Assembly (NCBI RefSeq): GCF_025966695.1 | Contig: NZ_JAOEIY010000007.1 | Location: 138,918-202,917, forward strand | DNA: 64,000 nt | Direction of reading: 5' to 3' | DNA from: Stutzerimonas sp. S1 | GTDB taxonomy: Bacteria; Pseudomonadota; Gammaproteobacteria; Pseudomonadales; Pseudomonadaceae | Shown here: positions 38,201 to 49,460 of the stretch, in pieces | How positions within the stretch are numbered: the first letter of the stretch is position 1 | Layout: every line of letters begins with the position of its first letter | Notes under the pieces: model-generated | The model's input: the letters and a program-made list of their open reading frames with translations, nothing else | The model's database searches: none | What the model was told of the DNA's origin: nothing | Made by a program: the position numbers and the translations under genes

Positions 38201-38644
38201 GGCCGCTTCCAGGCGTAGGCGCATCTGCTCGACGTCAAGCTTCTGCCCGACATCCAGCACCAGGCTTGAGCCGAGCAGGAAGCGCTTGGGCGCCAGCCTG
38301 TGTAGGGCGGTGGTGATCGGCACTACCAGCACGCCGTGGCTCAGCTCCGGCAGCTGATAGAGCGTGGCGATGCGCTGGGAGATGATGTCCTGATGCGGCG
38401 AGAACAGGTCGTAGGGCAGGGTTTCCCAGTCGGGAAAATGCAACACCGGTAGCTCGGGCGCGAAGAAGGCGAGCTCTTCCTGCAGGCGTTCGGCGCTCTG
38501 GCTGTCGGCGGTTAGCAGGAGCGTGAAGCGTGAGGCGTTGCTGGCTGCTTCGGCAATCGCCAGGCTCAGCGCGGCTCCTGGAAGATTGCCCCAGTGTTGC
38601 TTGCCGCTGGCAGCAGGCAGCGGGGGAAGGCGCAAGACGGACAC
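35207..38644 (-). CDS. mfd: Transcription-repair coupling factor Mfd
   Basis: Releases RNA polymerase stalled at DNA lesions and recruits UvrA. The 1145-residue protein has a UvrB-like N-terminal part, an RNA-polymerase-interacting domain (about 480-545), and a RecG-like translocase with Walker A VCGDVGFGKTEVAMRAAF (near 625), DEEH box IIDEEHRFGVRQKEQL (near 726), and motif VI QLRGRVGRSHHQAYAYLL. The TRCF regulatory domain closes the protein. The start is GTG 38644 (MSVLRLPPLPAAS). It is first in the mfd-csiV-SNF2 array and divergent from gap. Confidence 0.96.
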   Translation of the reverse strand: MSVLRLPPLPAASGKQHWGNLPGAALSLAIAEAASNASRFTLLLTADSQSAERLQEELAFFAPELPVLHFPDWETLPYDLFSPHQDIISQRIATLYQLPELSHGVLVVPITTALHRLAPKRFLLGSSLVLDVGQKLDVEQMRLRLEAAGYRCVDTVYEHGEFAVRGALIDLFPMGSALPYRIDLFDDEIETLRTFDPENQRSIDKVESIRLLPAREFPLKKEAVTGFRARFRERFDVDFRRCPIYQDLSTGITPAGIEYYLPLFYEETATLFDYLPEDSQVFSLPGIEQAAEQFWNDVRNRYEERRVDPERPLLPPAELFVPVEDCFARLKLWPRVVASQQDVEPGIGRERFAAQALPELAIEAKAGEPLGKLRHFLESYSGRVLFSAESAGRREVLLELLARLKLRPQEVEGWAGFLASQERLAITIAPLDEGLLLDNVALVAESPLFGQRVMQRRRRERGRDGGDNVIKNLTELREGAPVVHIDHGVGRYQGLVTLEIEGQAQEFLLLQYADEAKLYVPVASLHLIARYTGSDDALAPLHKLGSETWQKAKRKAAEQVRDVAAELLDIYARRAARQGYAFKDPQVDYETFAAGFPFEETPDQQTAIDAVREDLLSTKPMDRLVCGDVGFGKTEVAMRAAFIAVHGGKQVAVLVPTTLLAQQHYNSFRDRFADWPVRVEVMSRFKSAKEVQSAIAELAEGKIDILIGTHKLLQDDVKFNNLGLVIIDEEHRFGVRQKEQLKALRSEVDILTLTATPIPRTLNMSIAGMRDLSIIATPPARRLSVRTFVMEQQNTVIKEALLRELLRGGQVYYLHNDVKTIEKCAADLAELVPEARIAVGHGQMRERELEQVMSDFYHKRFNVLVASTIIETGIDVPSANTIIIERADKFGLAQLHQLRGRVGRSHHQAYAYLLTPPRKAMTDDAQKRLEAIANAQDLGAGFVLATHDLEIRGAGELLGEGQSGQIQAVGFTLYMEMLERAVKAIRKGEQPNLEQPLGGGPEINLRLPALIPEDYLPDVHARLILYKRIANAADEDGLKELQVEMIDRFGLLPEPTKNLVRLTLLKLQAEKLGITKIDAGPQGGRIEFSADTSVDPMVLIKLIQSQPNRYKFEGATLFKFQVPMERPEERFNTLEALLERLAPNE

Positions 38645-38730
38645 GAGAAGGCGTGGCTCCGATCGAAAAATAGGCCGCCGGGATTGTAACTATCGAGGTG
38701 CTCGGCTGTCAGTGTTTCGTCCGCTGCAGA

Positions 38731-38759
38731 TTGCCGGCGCTAGGGTGCGCCGTCATAAT
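38731..38759 (+). promoter_or_regulatory. Sigma-70 type promoter of gap
   Basis: TTGCCG (38731-38736), a 17-base spacer and CATAAT (38754-38759) lie 43 bases before the gap start codon. Four of six and five of six bases match the -35 and -10 consensus with ideal spacing. It is in the 158-base divergent gap with mfd. Confidence 0.6.
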
Positions 38760-38802
38760 GTAGCCCCTTTTCTCAGCCCCTACATGTTGGAAGGAACTGC
38801 CC

Positions 38803-40254
38803 GTGACTCAGAAGCCCGACCAGTGTCTTGGTGAATGGATTGACCGCGAAGCGCTCGCCGAAGCGATGATTCCGCTGATTGGTCAGCTGTACCGTAACAA
38901 CAACGTGGTGACTTCGATCTACGGGCGCGGCCTGATCAATCGTTCGGTGATCGCCATCCTCAAGGCGCACCGTTTCGCCCGTCACCGCATTGCCGACGAA
39001 GCCGAACTGTCGGTGCATGACACCTTCCAGATCCTCAAGACCATGAGCGAGATGAACCTGGGGGCCGCTTCGGTCGATCTGGGCAAGCTGGTGGCCAAGT
39101 ACAAGGAAGCGGGCAACGGCCGCAGCCTCGAGCAGTTCGTGCGCGAGGAACTGGCTGAAGTAGCTGACAAGCGTCACACCGTCGCCGGCCGTAAAGGCAC
39201 CGACGTCGTGCTGTATGGCTTCGGCCGCATCGGTCGCCTGCTGGCGCGCATCCTGATCGAGAAGACCGGTGGTGGCGACGGCCTGCGCCTGCGTGCCATC
39301 GTCGTGCGCAAGGGCGCCGACAATGATCTGGTCAAGCGCGCCAGCCTGCTGCGTCGCGATTCGGTGCATGGTCCGTTCGATGGCACCATCACCATCGACG
39401 AAGAGAACAACACCATCACCGCCAACGGCAACCTGATCCAGGTGATCTACTCCAACGACCCGGCCTCGGTGGACTACACCCAGTACGGCATCGAGAACGC
39501 ACTGCTGGTCGATAACACCGGTAAGTGGCGTGACGCCGAAGGTCTCGGTCAGCACCTCAAGTGCCCGGGTGTCGCTCGCGTCGTGCTGACTGCGCCGGGC
39601 AAGGGCGAGCTGAAGAACATCGTGCATGGCATCAACCATGGCGACATCACCGCTGATGACAAGATCATCTCTGCCGCGTCCTGCACCACCAACGCCATCG
39701 TGCCGGTGCTCAAGGCAGTGAACGATCAGTACGGCATCGTCAACGGTCACGTCGAAACCGTTCACTCGTACACCAACGACCAGAACCTGATCGACAACTT
39801 CCACAAGGGCAGTCGTCGTGGCCGTAGTGCCGCGCTGAATATGGTGATTACCGAGACCGGTGCGGCTACTGCTGCGGCCAAGGCGTTGCCGGTGCTCAAG
39901 GGCAAACTGACCGGCAACGCCATTCGTGTGCCGACGCCGAACGTGTCCATGGCGATCCTCAATCTGAATCTGGAAAAGGCCACCAGCCGCGACGAGATCA
40001 ACGAGTACCTGCGCCAGATGGCCATGCACTCCGATCTGCAGAAGCAGATCGACTTCGTCAACTCGCAGGAAGTTGTTTCAACAGATTTCGTCGGCTCGCG
40101 CCACGCTGGTGTGGTGGACGCCGAGGCGACCATCTGTAACGACAACCGCGTCGTGCTGTATGTCTGGTACGACAACGAGTTTGGCTACAGCTGCCAGGTA
40201 GTGCGAGTGATGGAAGACATGGCCGGGGTCAACCCGCCAGCCTTCCCGCGCTAA
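38803..40254 (+). CDS. gap: Glyceraldehyde-3-phosphate dehydrogenase (long Pseudomonas type)
   Basis: NAD(P)-dependent interconversion of glyceraldehyde 3-phosphate and 1,3-bisphosphoglycerate. The 483-residue protein is about 150 residues longer than common GAPDH because of an N-terminal extension (residues 1 to about 130) before the nucleotide-binding start VVLYGFGRIGRLLARI. The catalytic Cys is in ISAASCTTNAIVPVLKAV, and YVWYDNEFGYSCQVVR lies near the end. This long form next to mfd occurs in P. aeruginosa. The start is GTG 38803, preceded by GGAAGGA. A strong terminator follows. Confidence 0.93.
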   Translation: MTQKPDQCLGEWIDREALAEAMIPLIGQLYRNNNVVTSIYGRGLINRSVIAILKAHRFARHRIADEAELSVHDTFQILKTMSEMNLGAASVDLGKLVAKYKEAGNGRSLEQFVREELAEVADKRHTVAGRKGTDVVLYGFGRIGRLLARILIEKTGGGDGLRLRAIVVRKGADNDLVKRASLLRRDSVHGPFDGTITIDEENNTITANGNLIQVIYSNDPASVDYTQYGIENALLVDNTGKWRDAEGLGQHLKCPGVARVVLTAPGKGELKNIVHGINHGDITADDKIISAASCTTNAIVPVLKAVNDQYGIVNGHVETVHSYTNDQNLIDNFHKGSRRGRSAALNMVITETGAATAAAKALPVLKGKLTGNAIRVPTPNVSMAILNLNLEKATSRDEINEYLRQMAMHSDLQKQIDFVNSQEVVSTDFVGSRHAGVVDAEATICNDNRVVLYVWYDNEFGYSCQVVRVMEDMAGVNPPAFPR

Positions 40255-40273
40255 GCGCTGCGCCAGTTGAACG

Positions 40274-40298
40274 AAACGGGAGCTACGGCTCCCGTTTT
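40274..40298 (+). terminator. Intrinsic terminator of gap
   Basis: AAACGGGAGC (40274-40283) pairs perfectly with GCTCCCGTTT (40288-40297) around a TACG tetraloop, ending in TTTT then GCTTTTT. It starts about 20 bases after the gap stop codon. This is a textbook Rho-independent terminator. Confidence 0.88.
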
Positions 40299-40430
40299 GC
40301 TTTTTGGTGGCTCGTCAGGACCGCATGAATCTTCCGCAAGTAGCCCGTCGTCCGCAGGTTCGCAGCGGTATCGCGTGGCGCCGTTATTCCTAATCCGCTT
40401 GTCCGCAGTCAAAAAACGGCGCGTCCCGGG

Positions 40431-40460
40431 TGGCCAGTCAAGGCACACCCCCCCTATAAT
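40431..40460 (+). promoter_or_regulatory. Promoter-like site of the nqr operon
   Basis: A consensus -10 box TATAAT (40455-40460) follows a C-rich run. The best -35 candidate is TGGCCA (40431-40436, four of six) with an 18-base spacer. It lies 134 bases before the nqrA ATG, implying a leader of about 128 bases. The exact -10 makes it credible; the -35 is weak, so an activator may be needed. Confidence 0.55.
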
Positions 40461-40497
40461 CGGGCGGATTTTTTACCTGGGTCCGCGGCATAGCGTC

Positions 40498-41932
<1,435 letters not shown>

Positions 41933-41935
41933 GGC

Positions 41936-43147
41936 ATGGGCATTCGCGCATTCCTCGACAAGATCGAGCACCATTTTGAAAAAGGCGGTAAGTACGAGAA
42001 GTGGTATGCACTCTACGAAGCCGCAGACACCTTCCTCTATCGTCCGGGCAGCGTCACCAAGACCACCGCGCACGTGCGTGACGGCATCGACCTCAAGCGG
42101 ATGATGATCACCGTCTGGTTGTGCACCTTCCCGGCAATGTTCTTCGGTATGTGGAACGCCGGTTATCAGGCCAACCTGATCTACGCGGCCAATCCGGAGT
42201 TGCTGCAGGCACAGTCCGACTGGCAGTTCGCCCTGACCGGCATGCTGGCAGGCTTTGATCCGGGCAGTCTGTGGGACAACTTTGTCCAGGGCGCAGCGTA
42301 CTTCCTGCCTATCTACGCGGTGACCTTCATCGTCGGCGGCTTCTGGGAAGTGCTGTTTGCCTCCATCCGCAAGCATGAGGTCAACGAAGGATTCTTCGTG
42401 ACATCTGTGCTGTTCGCGCTGATTCTGCCGCCGTCGATTCCGCTGTGGCAGGTTGCGCTGGGCATCAGCTTCGGTGTGGTGATCGGCAAGGAAGTCTTCG
42501 GAGGTACCGGCAAGAACTTCCTCAACCCGGCGCTGACTGGTCGCGCCTTCCTGTTCTTCGCCTATCCGGCGCAGATGTCTGGTGATGTGGTCTGGACTGC
42601 GGTCGACGGCTACGCCGGTGCGACAGCGCTGAGCCTCGGCTTCGCAGGCGGCATCGAGAATGTGATCAGCAACGGCATCACCTGGATGGATGCCTTCATC
42701 GGTACCATTCACGGTTCGGTCGGTGAAACCAGCACCCTGGCGATCCTAATCGGTGGCGCGGTGTTGCTGATGACCAAGATTGCCTCCTGGCGGATCGTTT
42801 CCGGGGTGATGCTGGGCATGATCGGTCTGAGCTACCTGTTCAACCTGATCGGCTCGGACACCAACCCGTTGTTCGCCATGCCCTGGTACTGGCACATGGT
42901 CGTCGGCGGCTTTGCCTTCGGCATGATCTTCATGGCAACCGATCCCGTCTCGGCATCGATGACCAATACCGGCAAGTGGATCTTCGGCATTGTCATCGGC
43001 GTGATGGTCGTGCTGATCCGTGTGGTTAACCCCGCCTTCCCGGAAGGCATGATGCTGGCGATTCTGTTCGCCAACCTTTGTGCACCGTTGATTGACCATT
43101 TCGTCATTCAGGCCAACATCAAGCGGAGGCTGGCACGTAATGTCTAG
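41936..43147 (+). CDS. nqrB: Na+-NQR subunit B
   Basis: Integral membrane subunit of 403 residues with about ten helices and a covalently bound FMN. The flavin threonine is in [12 protein letters not shown] (about residues 220-231), matching the SGAT-type site flavinylated by Apb[21 protein letters not shown] precedes it. The subunit also carries the Na+ path and a riboflavin site in studied homologues. It starts three bases after the nqrA stop and overlaps nqrC by eight bases. Confidence 0.95.
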   Translation: MGIRAFLDKIEHHFEKGGKYEKWYALYEAADTFLYRPGSVTKTTAHVRDGIDLKRMMITVWLCTFPAMFFGMWNAGYQANLIYAANPELLQAQSDWQFALTGMLAGFDPGSLWDNFVQGAAYFLPIYAVTFIVGGFWEVLFASIRKHEVNEGFFVTSVLFALILPPSIPLWQVALGISFGVVIGKEVFGGTGKNFLNPALTGRAFLFFAYPAQMSGDVVWTAVDGYAGATALSLGFAGGIENVISNGITWMDAFIGTIHGSVGETSTLAILIGGAVLLMTKIASWRIVSGVMLGMIGLSYLFNLIGSDTNPLFAMPWYWHMVVGGFAFGMIFMATDPVSASMTNTGKWIFGIVIGVMVVLIRVVNPAFPEGMMLAILFANLCAPLIDHFVIQANIKRRLARNV

Positions 43148-43928
43148 TCAAAAAGAATCCACCGTCCGCACGCTGACGGTGGCCCTGCTGGTCTGCCTGG
43201 TCTGCTCCGTATTCGTCGCAGGCGCGGCGGTTGCGCTGCGACCAACGCAGCTGGAAAACCGCCAGCTTGACAAGCAACGCAGCATTCTGGCGATCGCCGG
43301 TCTCGGCGAGGCGGGTATGTCCGCCAAGCAGGTCAAAGCGCTCTATGGCGAGCGCATCGTCGCCAAGCTGGTCGATCTGGAAACCGGCAAGTTCAGCGAA
43401 GAGTTCGATGCGCAGAGCTTCGACCCGCTGGTCGCTGCCAAGGATCCGGCGCTGTCCTCAACGCTTGCAGGTGAACAGGACATTGCCTCGATCAAGCGTC
43501 GTGAGCGCTACAGCACCGTATACATGGTGGAAAAGGACGGCCAACTGGATACCCTGATCCTTCCGGTACGCGGCTATGGGCTGTGGTCGACCCTGTACGG
43601 TTTCATGGCGGTCAAGGGCGATCTGAACACTGTGGTTGGCCTGGGCTTCTACCAGCACGGTGAAACCCCCGGTCTGGGCGGTGAAGTCGATAATCCGAAA
43701 TGGCGTGGCCAGTGGCCGGGCAAGGAGCTCTTCGACGACAGCGGCAAACTGGCCGTGCAGATCGTCAAGGGCGGGGTAGACCCGCAGAGCCCCAAAGCCG
43801 ATCACCAGGTCGACGCACTGGCGGGTGCGACGCTGACCAGTAACGGCGTCAACAACCTGCTGCACTTCTGGCTGGGTGAAAACGGCTTCGGTCAATTTAT
43901 CGCTAACCTGCGTGCTGGGGAGGCTTGA
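43140..43928 (+). CDS. nqrC: Na+-NQR subunit C
   Basis: Subunit of 262 residues with one N-terminal membrane helix (about 10-30, [20 protein letters not shown]) and a periplasmic FMN-binding domain. The flavinylated Thr is in [15 protein letters not shown] near the C-terminus, within a standard ApbE target motif. [17 protein letters not shown] and [16 protein letters not shown] are family signatures. ATG 43140 overlaps the end of nqrB; the frame is open further upstream, but the similarity begins here. Confidence 0.95.
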   Translation: MSSQKESTVRTLTVALLVCLVCSVFVAGAAVALRPTQLENRQLDKQRSILAIAGLGEAGMSAKQVKALYGERIVAKLVDLETGKFSEEFDAQSFDPLVAAKDPALSSTLAGEQDIASIKRRERYSTVYMVEKDGQLDTLILPVRGYGLWSTLYGFMAVKGDLNTVVGLGFYQHGETPGLGGEVDNPKWRGQWPGKELFDDSGKLAVQIVKGGVDPQSPKADHQVDALAGATLTSNGVNNLLHFWLGENGFGQFIANLRAGEA

Positions 43929-43930
43929 GC

Positions 43931-44598
<668 letters not shown>

Positions 44599-44599
<1 letters not shown>

Positions 44600-45207
44600 T
44601 GGAGCATTACATCAGCCTGTTCGTCCGTGCCGTGTTCATCGAGAACATGGCTCTGGCGTTCTTCCTTGGCATGTGCACCTTCATCGCGATTTCCAAGAAG
44701 GTGGAAACCGCCATCGGCCTGGGCATCGCGGTCATCGTGGTGCAGGCGATCACCGTGCCGGCCAACAACCTGATCTACACCTATCTGCTCAAGAGCGGAG
44801 CGCTGGCTTGGGCCGGGCTGCCCGAGGTCGATCTGTCGTTCCTCGGTCTGCTGAGTTACATCGGCGTGATCGCGGCGATCGTGCAGATTCTCGAGATGCT
44901 GCTCGATAAGTACGTGCCCAGCCTGTACAACGCGCTGGGTGTGTTCCTGCCGCTGATCACGGTGAACTGCGCCATCATGGGTGGCACGCTGTTCATGGTC
45001 GAGCGTGACTACAACCTGGCGGAAAGTACGGTCTACGGCGTGGGCTCCGGTCTGTCCTGGGCTCTGGCCATCGCCTTGCTTGCCGGCATCCGCGAGAAGC
45101 TCAAGTACAGCGATGTACCGGAGGGCCTGCAGGGGTTGGGGATCACCTTCATCACCATCGGACTGATGTCGCTGGGCTTCATGTCTTTCTCTGGCGTACA
45201 GCTGTAA
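44599..45207 (+). CDS. nqrE: Na+-NQR subunit E
   Basis: Integral membrane subunit of 202 residues, homologous to NqrD and forming a pseudo-symmetric pair with it. Iron-ligand cysteines appear in [18 protein letters not shown] and [18 protein letters not shown]. Six helices are evident. It starts on the last base of the nqrD stop and is followed by nqrF after 15 bases. Confidence 0.95.
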
Positions 45208-45222
45208 GGACGGGATGAACTG

Positions 45223-46446
45223 ATGAGTTACGAAATTTTCCTCGCCATCGGCATGTTCACCGCCATCGTGCTTGCACTGGTGGTGATCATTCTGGCGGCC
45301 CGCGCCAAGCTGGTATCCAGCGGCGACGTGTCCATCGAGATCAACGGCGAACGCACGATCACCGTACCGGCTGGCGGCAAGCTGCTGCAGACGCTGGCGG
45401 CGAACAACATCTTCCTTTCGTCCGCCTGTGGCGGCGGCGGTACCTGTGCGCAGTGCAAGTGCATCGTCGAGAGCGGTGGTGGCGAAATGCTGCCCACCGA
45501 GGAGTCGCACTTCACCCGGCGCGAAGCTGGCGAGGGCTGGCGCTTGTCCTGCCAGACGCCGGTCAAGGCGGACATGAAGATCGAGGTTCCGGAAGAAGTC
45601 TTCGGTGTGAAGAAGTGGGAATGCACGGTGGCGTCGAACCCCAACGTGGCCACCTTCATCAAGGAGCTGACGCTGCAACTGCCGGAAGGCGAGAACGTCG
45701 ACTTCCGTGCTGGCGGTTACGTGCAGCTGGAATGCCCGCCGCACACGGTGAAATACAAGGATTTCGACATCCAGCCGGAATTCCGTGCCGATTGGGACAA
45801 GTTCGATCTCTGGCGTTACGTCTCCAAAGTCGACGAAACCACCATTCGCGCCTACTCCATGGCCAACTACCCGGAAGAGCGAGGACTGGTGAAGTTCAAT
45901 ATTCGCGTGGCGTCGCCGCCGCCGGGGCGAGACGACATCCCGCCGGGCAAGATGTCCTCGTGGGTATTCAGCCTCAAGCCGGGCGACAAAGTCACCGTCT
46001 ATGGTCCGTTCGGTGAATTCTTCGCCAAGGATACCGATGCTGAGATGGTCTTCATTGGCGGTGGCGCCGGCATGGCTCCGATGCGCTCGCACATCTTCGA
46101 CCAGCTCAAGCGCCTGAAATCCAAGCGCAAGATGAGCTTTTGGTACGGTGCGCGCTCCATGCGCGAGGCGTTCTACGTCGAGGAGTACGACAAGCTGCAG
46201 GCGGAGAATCCAAACTTCGAGTGGCATCTGGCACTGTCCGACCCGCTGCCCGAAGATAATTGGGAAGGCCCGACCGGCTTCATCCACAACGTGCTGTACG
46301 AGAATTACCTCAAGGACCATCCGGCGCCGGAGGATTGCGAGTTCTACATGTGCGGCCCGCCAATGATGAACGCCTCGGTGATCAAGATGCTCACCGAGCT
46401 GGGCGTCGAACCGGAGAACATCCTGCTCGACGACTTCGGCGGCTAG
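45223..46446 (+). CDS. nqrF: Na+-NQR subunit F (NADH dehydrogenase subunit)
   Basis: Entry point for NADH electrons, 407 residues. A membrane anchor lies at about 3-25. The ferredoxin-like domain carries the 2Fe-2S cysteines in [20 protein letters not shown] (about 69-88) with the fourth Cys in [12 protein letters not shown]. The FAD domain has [13 protein letters not shown], and the NADH domain has [19 protein letters not shown] and [17 protein letters not shown]. All cofactor motifs are intact. apbE starts two bases after its stop. Confidence 0.96.
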   Translation: MSYEIFLAIGMFTAIVLALVVIILAARAKLVSSGDVSIEINGERTITVPAGGKLLQTLAANNIFLSSACGGGGTCAQCKCIVESGGGEMLPTEESHFTRREAGEGWRLSCQTPVKADMKIEVPEEVFGVKKWECTVASNPNVATFIKELTLQLPEGENVDFRAGGYVQLECPPHTVKYKDFDIQPEFRADWDKFDLWRYVSKVDETTIRAYSMANYPEERGLVKFNIRVASPPPGRDDIPPGKMSSWVFSLKPGDKVTVYGPFGEFFAKDTDAEMVFIGGGAGMAPMRSHIFDQLKRLKSKRKMSFWYGARSMREAFYVEEYDKLQAENPNFEWHLALSDPLPEDNWEGPTGFIHNVLYENYLKDHPAPEDCEFYMCGPPMMNASVIKMLTELGVEPENILLDDFGG

Positions 46447-46447
46447 C

Positions 46448-47500
46448 ATGGCCCGAGCGTTACTGCGGCCTTTCAAGGCTGCTGCGCCACTCCAGCCCGT
46501 CATCGCTGTCGCTCTCGCGGCAGCCCTGACGGGCTGTCTGTTTCAGGACAAGGTCGAATCCTTCGACGGTCCGACCATGGGTAGCACCTTTTCGATCAAG
46601 TACGTGCGCAGCGATGGCGTGGCCGAGAAGCAGCAGCTGGTGCGCGAAACCGAAGCGATCCTGGCTGACCTTGATCGCCAGCTGTCGACCTATCGTTCCG
46701 ATTCGGATATCGAGCGCTTCAATGCCCAGCCGGCGGGGCGGTGTGAGGTCATGCCTGAGGCGGTGCGGCTGCTGGTCGATGCCGGCAAGCAACTGTCCGA
46801 GGAAAGCGATGGTGCATTCGATCTCACTCTTGAGCCGTTGCTCAATCTCTGGGGTTTCGGTCCTAACGGGCGCGTCGAGCAAGTGCCGGCACCGGAGAAA
46901 ATCGCCGAGGTTCGACACTATGTGGGCTATCAGCACCTACGGGTCGACGGTCAGAAGCTATGCAAGGATGCTGCGGTGGAGCTGGATTTCAACAGCATCG
47001 CAGCCGGCTACGCGGTTGACCGAGTGGCGGCGCGGCTACAGGAGCTAGGGGTGCGCAGCTATTTGGTGGAGATCACGGGTGAGCTTAAAGCGCAGGGGCG
47101 TAAGCCTGACGGCGCCTCCTGGCGGATTGCAATCGAGGCGCCGCGCGATGATCAGCGAGTTGCTCAGCAGATCATTGAGCTCGACGGCCTGGCGGTTTCC
47201 ACCTCCGGCGACTATCGCAACTATTTCGAGCGCGATGGCCGGCGGTACTCACATACGCTGGATCCGCAGACCGGCAGCCCGATCGAGCATAAACTGGCGG
47301 CAGTGACGGTGCTGGACGGCTCCGCGTTGCGTGCGGACGGGCTGTCGACGACATTGATGGTCATGGGTCCTGAGCGGGGGTTCGACTTCGCCAGTCAGCG
47401 GAACATCGCAGCCTTCTTCGTGATTCGCGAAGGGCAGAATTTCGTAACGAAAAGCACCCCGGCCTTCCAGCAGGTCGTCGGTGCGGGAGTAGCGCAATGA
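46448..47500 (+). CDS. apbE: FAD:protein FMN transferase ApbE (flavin attachment)
   Basis: Transfers FMN from FAD onto Thr of NqrB and NqrC. The 350-residue protein has a lipoprotein signal ending in the lipobox LTGC (Cys near residue 30), so it is anchored to a membrane on the periplasmic side. Family motifs are GPTMGSTFSIKYV, DFNSIAAGYAVDRVA, STSGDYRNYFERDG, HTLDPQTGSPIEH and DGLSTTLMVMGPERG with the Mg-binding Asp. Its place inside the nqr operon fits its substrates. It overlaps nqrM by four bases (ATGA). Confidence 0.94.
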   Translation: MARALLRPFKAAAPLQPVIAVALAAALTGCLFQDKVESFDGPTMGSTFSIKYVRSDGVAEKQQLVRETEAILADLDRQLSTYRSDSDIERFNAQPAGRCEVMPEAVRLLVDAGKQLSEESDGAFDLTLEPLLNLWGFGPNGRVEQVPAPEKIAEVRHYVGYQHLRVDGQKLCKDAAVELDFNSIAAGYAVDRVAARLQELGVRSYLVEITGELKAQGRKPDGASWRIAIEAPRDDQRVAQQIIELDGLAVSTSGDYRNYFERDGRRYSHTLDPQTGSPIEHKLAAVTVLDGSALRADGLSTTLMVMGPERGFDFASQRNIAAFFVIREGQNFVTKSTPAFQQVVGAGVAQ

Positions 47501-47730
47501 CGTGGTTACTGGTGTTTCTGGTCATGCTGATCGTTGTGTTCGGCATGGCTATCGGCGTGATCATGGGTCGAAAGCCCATCGCGGGTTCTTGTGGCGGTAT
47601 TGCCAATCTAGGAATCGAGAAGGAATGTTCGATCTGCGGCGGCAGCCGTGAGAAGTGCGAAGAGGTGAATGAAGCGAACAAGGGACAAGGCGACAAGGCC
47701 GCTTTGGCCTACGACGCCAGCAAGCGTTAA
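47497..47730 (+). CDS. nqrM: Na+-NQR maturation protein NqrM
   Basis: Small membrane protein of 77 residues needed to place iron in the NqrD/NqrE site. One N-terminal helix (LLVFLVMLIVVFGMAIGVIM) is followed by a Cys-rich motif, SCGGIANLGIEKECSICGG and REKCEE, giving four cysteines as in other NqrM (DUF539) proteins. It is the last gene of the nqr operon. The next gene, sthA, has its own 155-base upstream gap. Confidence 0.93.
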   Translation: MTWLLVFLVMLIVVFGMAIGVIMGRKPIAGSCGGIANLGIEKECSICGGSREKCEEVNEANKGQGDKAALAYDASKR

Positions 47731-47885
47731 CCCGCCTTCGCGCGTAGGTTCATAGTCGCTGAATCCCCGGCTGCGCCGCCGTCAGTGTGGCGGTTATCAC
47801 GTACCGTCCTGCGCAGCGTCTCTCCCTGGTTTGCAGCGAATTGGTTGACAGCGGCGCATGGCTCGCCGCGTTTTCAGGAGTGTAT

Positions 47886-49280
47886 ATGGCTGTCTATAAC
47901 TACGATGTGGTGGTGTTGGGTTCCGGTCCGGCCGGGGAGGGCGCGGCAATGAACGCCGTGAAGGCGGGACGCAAGGTCGCCGTGGTAGACAATCGGCCGT
48001 TGGTCGGCGGCAACTGCACGCATCTAGGCACTATCCCGTCCAAGGCGCTGCGCCATTCCGTTCGCCAGATCATGCAGTACAACACCAATCCGCTGTTTCG
48101 CCAGATCGGCGAGCCGCGCTGGTTCTCTTTCCCCGATGTGCTGAAAAGCGCAGAGAAGGTGATCAGCAAGCAGGTCACCTCGCGTACCGGTTATTACGCG
48201 CGCAATCGCATCGATACCTTCTTCGGAACCGCCAGCTTCGCTGATGAACAGAGTGTCGAAGTTGTCTGTCTCAATGGGATGGTGGAAAAACTGGTCGCCA
48301 ACCAGATCGTCATCGCCACTGGCTCGCGTCCGTATCGTCCGGCCGACATCGATTTTGGGCATCCGCGGGTCTACGACAGTGACACCATTCTGAACCTCAG
48401 CCACACCCCGCGCCGCATGATCATCTACGGAGCCGGCGTGATCGGTTGTGAGTATGCATCGATCTTCAGCGGCCTGGGAGTGCTGGTCGACCTGATCGAC
48501 AACCGTGACCAGCTGCTCAGCTTCCTCGACGACGAGATCTCCGATGCGCTGAGTTATCACCTTCGTAACAACAACGTGCTGATTCGCCATAATGAAGAGT
48601 ACGAGCGGGTGGAGGGGCTGGAGAATGGAGTGATTCTGCACCTCAAGTCCGGCAAGAAGATCAAGGCCGATGCATTCCTCTGGTGCAATGGCCGTACCGG
48701 TAATACGGACAAGCTGGGGTTGGAGAATATCGGCCTGAAGGCCAATAGCCGCGGTCAGGTGCAGGTGGACGAGTTCTACCGCACCGCCGTTGGCAACATC
48801 TATGCGGCAGGCGATGTGATCGGCTGGCCTTCGCTGGCCAGCGCGGCGTACGACCAGGGCCGCTCGGCGGCAGGCAGCATCGTTGATAACGACACTTGGC
48901 GCTTCGTCGATGACGTGCCGACCGGTATCTACACGATTCCCGAGATCAGTTCGATCGGCAAGAACGAGCGCGAGCTGACCCAGGCGAAGATCCCCTATGA
49001 GGTGGGCAAGGCCTTCTTCAAGAGCATGGCGCGCGCGCAGATTTCCTTCGAGCCGGTTGGCATGCTGAAGATTCTCTTTCACCGCGAGACGCTCGAAGTC
49101 CTCGGGGTGCACTGCTTCGGCTATCAAGCCTCCGAGATCGTCCACATTGGCCAGGCGATCATGAATCAGAAAGGCGAGGCGAATACCATCAAGTACTTCG
49201 TCAACACCACGTTCAACTACCCGACCATGGCCGAGGCCTATCGCGTCGCGGCGTTCGACGGGCTCAACCGGCTTTTTTGA
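47886..49280 (+). CDS. sthA: Soluble pyridine nucleotide transhydrogenase
   Basis: FAD enzyme moving hydride between NADPH and NAD+, lowering excess NADPH. Its 464 residues are the exact family length. The FAD loop is [16 protein letters not shown], the NAD(P) loop is [19 protein letters not shown], and the former disulfide region reads [18 protein letters not shown], where the second Cys of lipoamide dehydrogenases is Thr, the mark of SthA. ATG 47886 follows AGGAG. A TTGACA at 47845-47850 may be a -35 box, but the matching -10 is poor. Its place after nqr fits joint control of pyridine nucleotide balance, by inference. Confidence 0.96.
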   Translation: MAVYNYDVVVLGSGPAGEGAAMNAVKAGRKVAVVDNRPLVGGNCTHLGTIPSKALRHSVRQIMQYNTNPLFRQIGEPRWFSFPDVLKSAEKVISKQVTSRTGYYARNRIDTFFGTASFADEQSVEVVCLNGMVEKLVANQIVIATGSRPYRPADIDFGHPRVYDSDTILNLSHTPRRMIIYGAGVIGCEYASIFSGLGVLVDLIDNRDQLLSFLDDEISDALSYHLRNNNVLIRHNEEYERVEGLENGVILHLKSGKKIKADAFLWCNGRTGNTDKLGLENIGLKANSRGQVQVDEFYRTAVGNIYAAGDVIGWPSLASAAYDQGRSAAGSIVDNDTWRFVDDVPTGIYTIPEISSIGKNERELTQAKIPYEVGKAFFKSMARAQISFEPVGMLKILFHRETLEVLGVHCFGYQASEIVHIGQAIMNQKGEANTIKYFVNTTFNYPTMAEAYRVAAFDGLNRLF

Positions 49281-49284
49281 GCGG

Positions 49285-49313
49285 CTCCGGCCGGTGGCCT
49301 GAGCCGGTCGGAG
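49285..49313. other. Stem-loop after sthA
   Basis: CTCCGGCCGG (49285-49294) pairs with CCGGTCGGAG (49304-49313) including one G-U pair, four bases after the sthA stop. No T-run follows. It probably marks the 3' end of the sthA message, with Rho or processing needed for termination. Confidence 0.5.
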
Positions 49314-49317
49314 ACTC

Positions 49318-49368
49318 CAGCGATTCCCGGGGGTGGCGCTGGCCGAACCGGGAAAGTCTGTGATCAGG
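49318..49368 (-). pseudogene. Possible remnant of a GDPD gene end
   Basis: Read on the minus strand this stretch gives LITDFPGSASATPGNRW, against LITDFPGVAVATLGTSR at the C-terminus of the intact GDPD gene that begins its 3' end at 49461. The DNA aligns without gaps over about 33 bases with roughly two thirds identity. Nothing upstream on either side extends the match into a full domain. It may be the decayed end of a duplicated copy or an old alternative 3' end; chance is possible. Confidence 0.4.
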
Positions 49369-49460
49369 TAGGTAAGGTGGGACAGCCGTAAGGGCTGCAC
49401 CGCCGTCGCGCCTCAGGTAGTGCTGCTGGCTCGTGCATGACCTCTTGGGTGAGTTTTGCG

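Noticed and set aside
48024-49400. 458-codon minus-strand frame opposite sthA
   Set aside because: Its body is a shadow of sthA. Only its first residues (LITDFPG) are of interest, and these are listed as a possible GDPD remnant.
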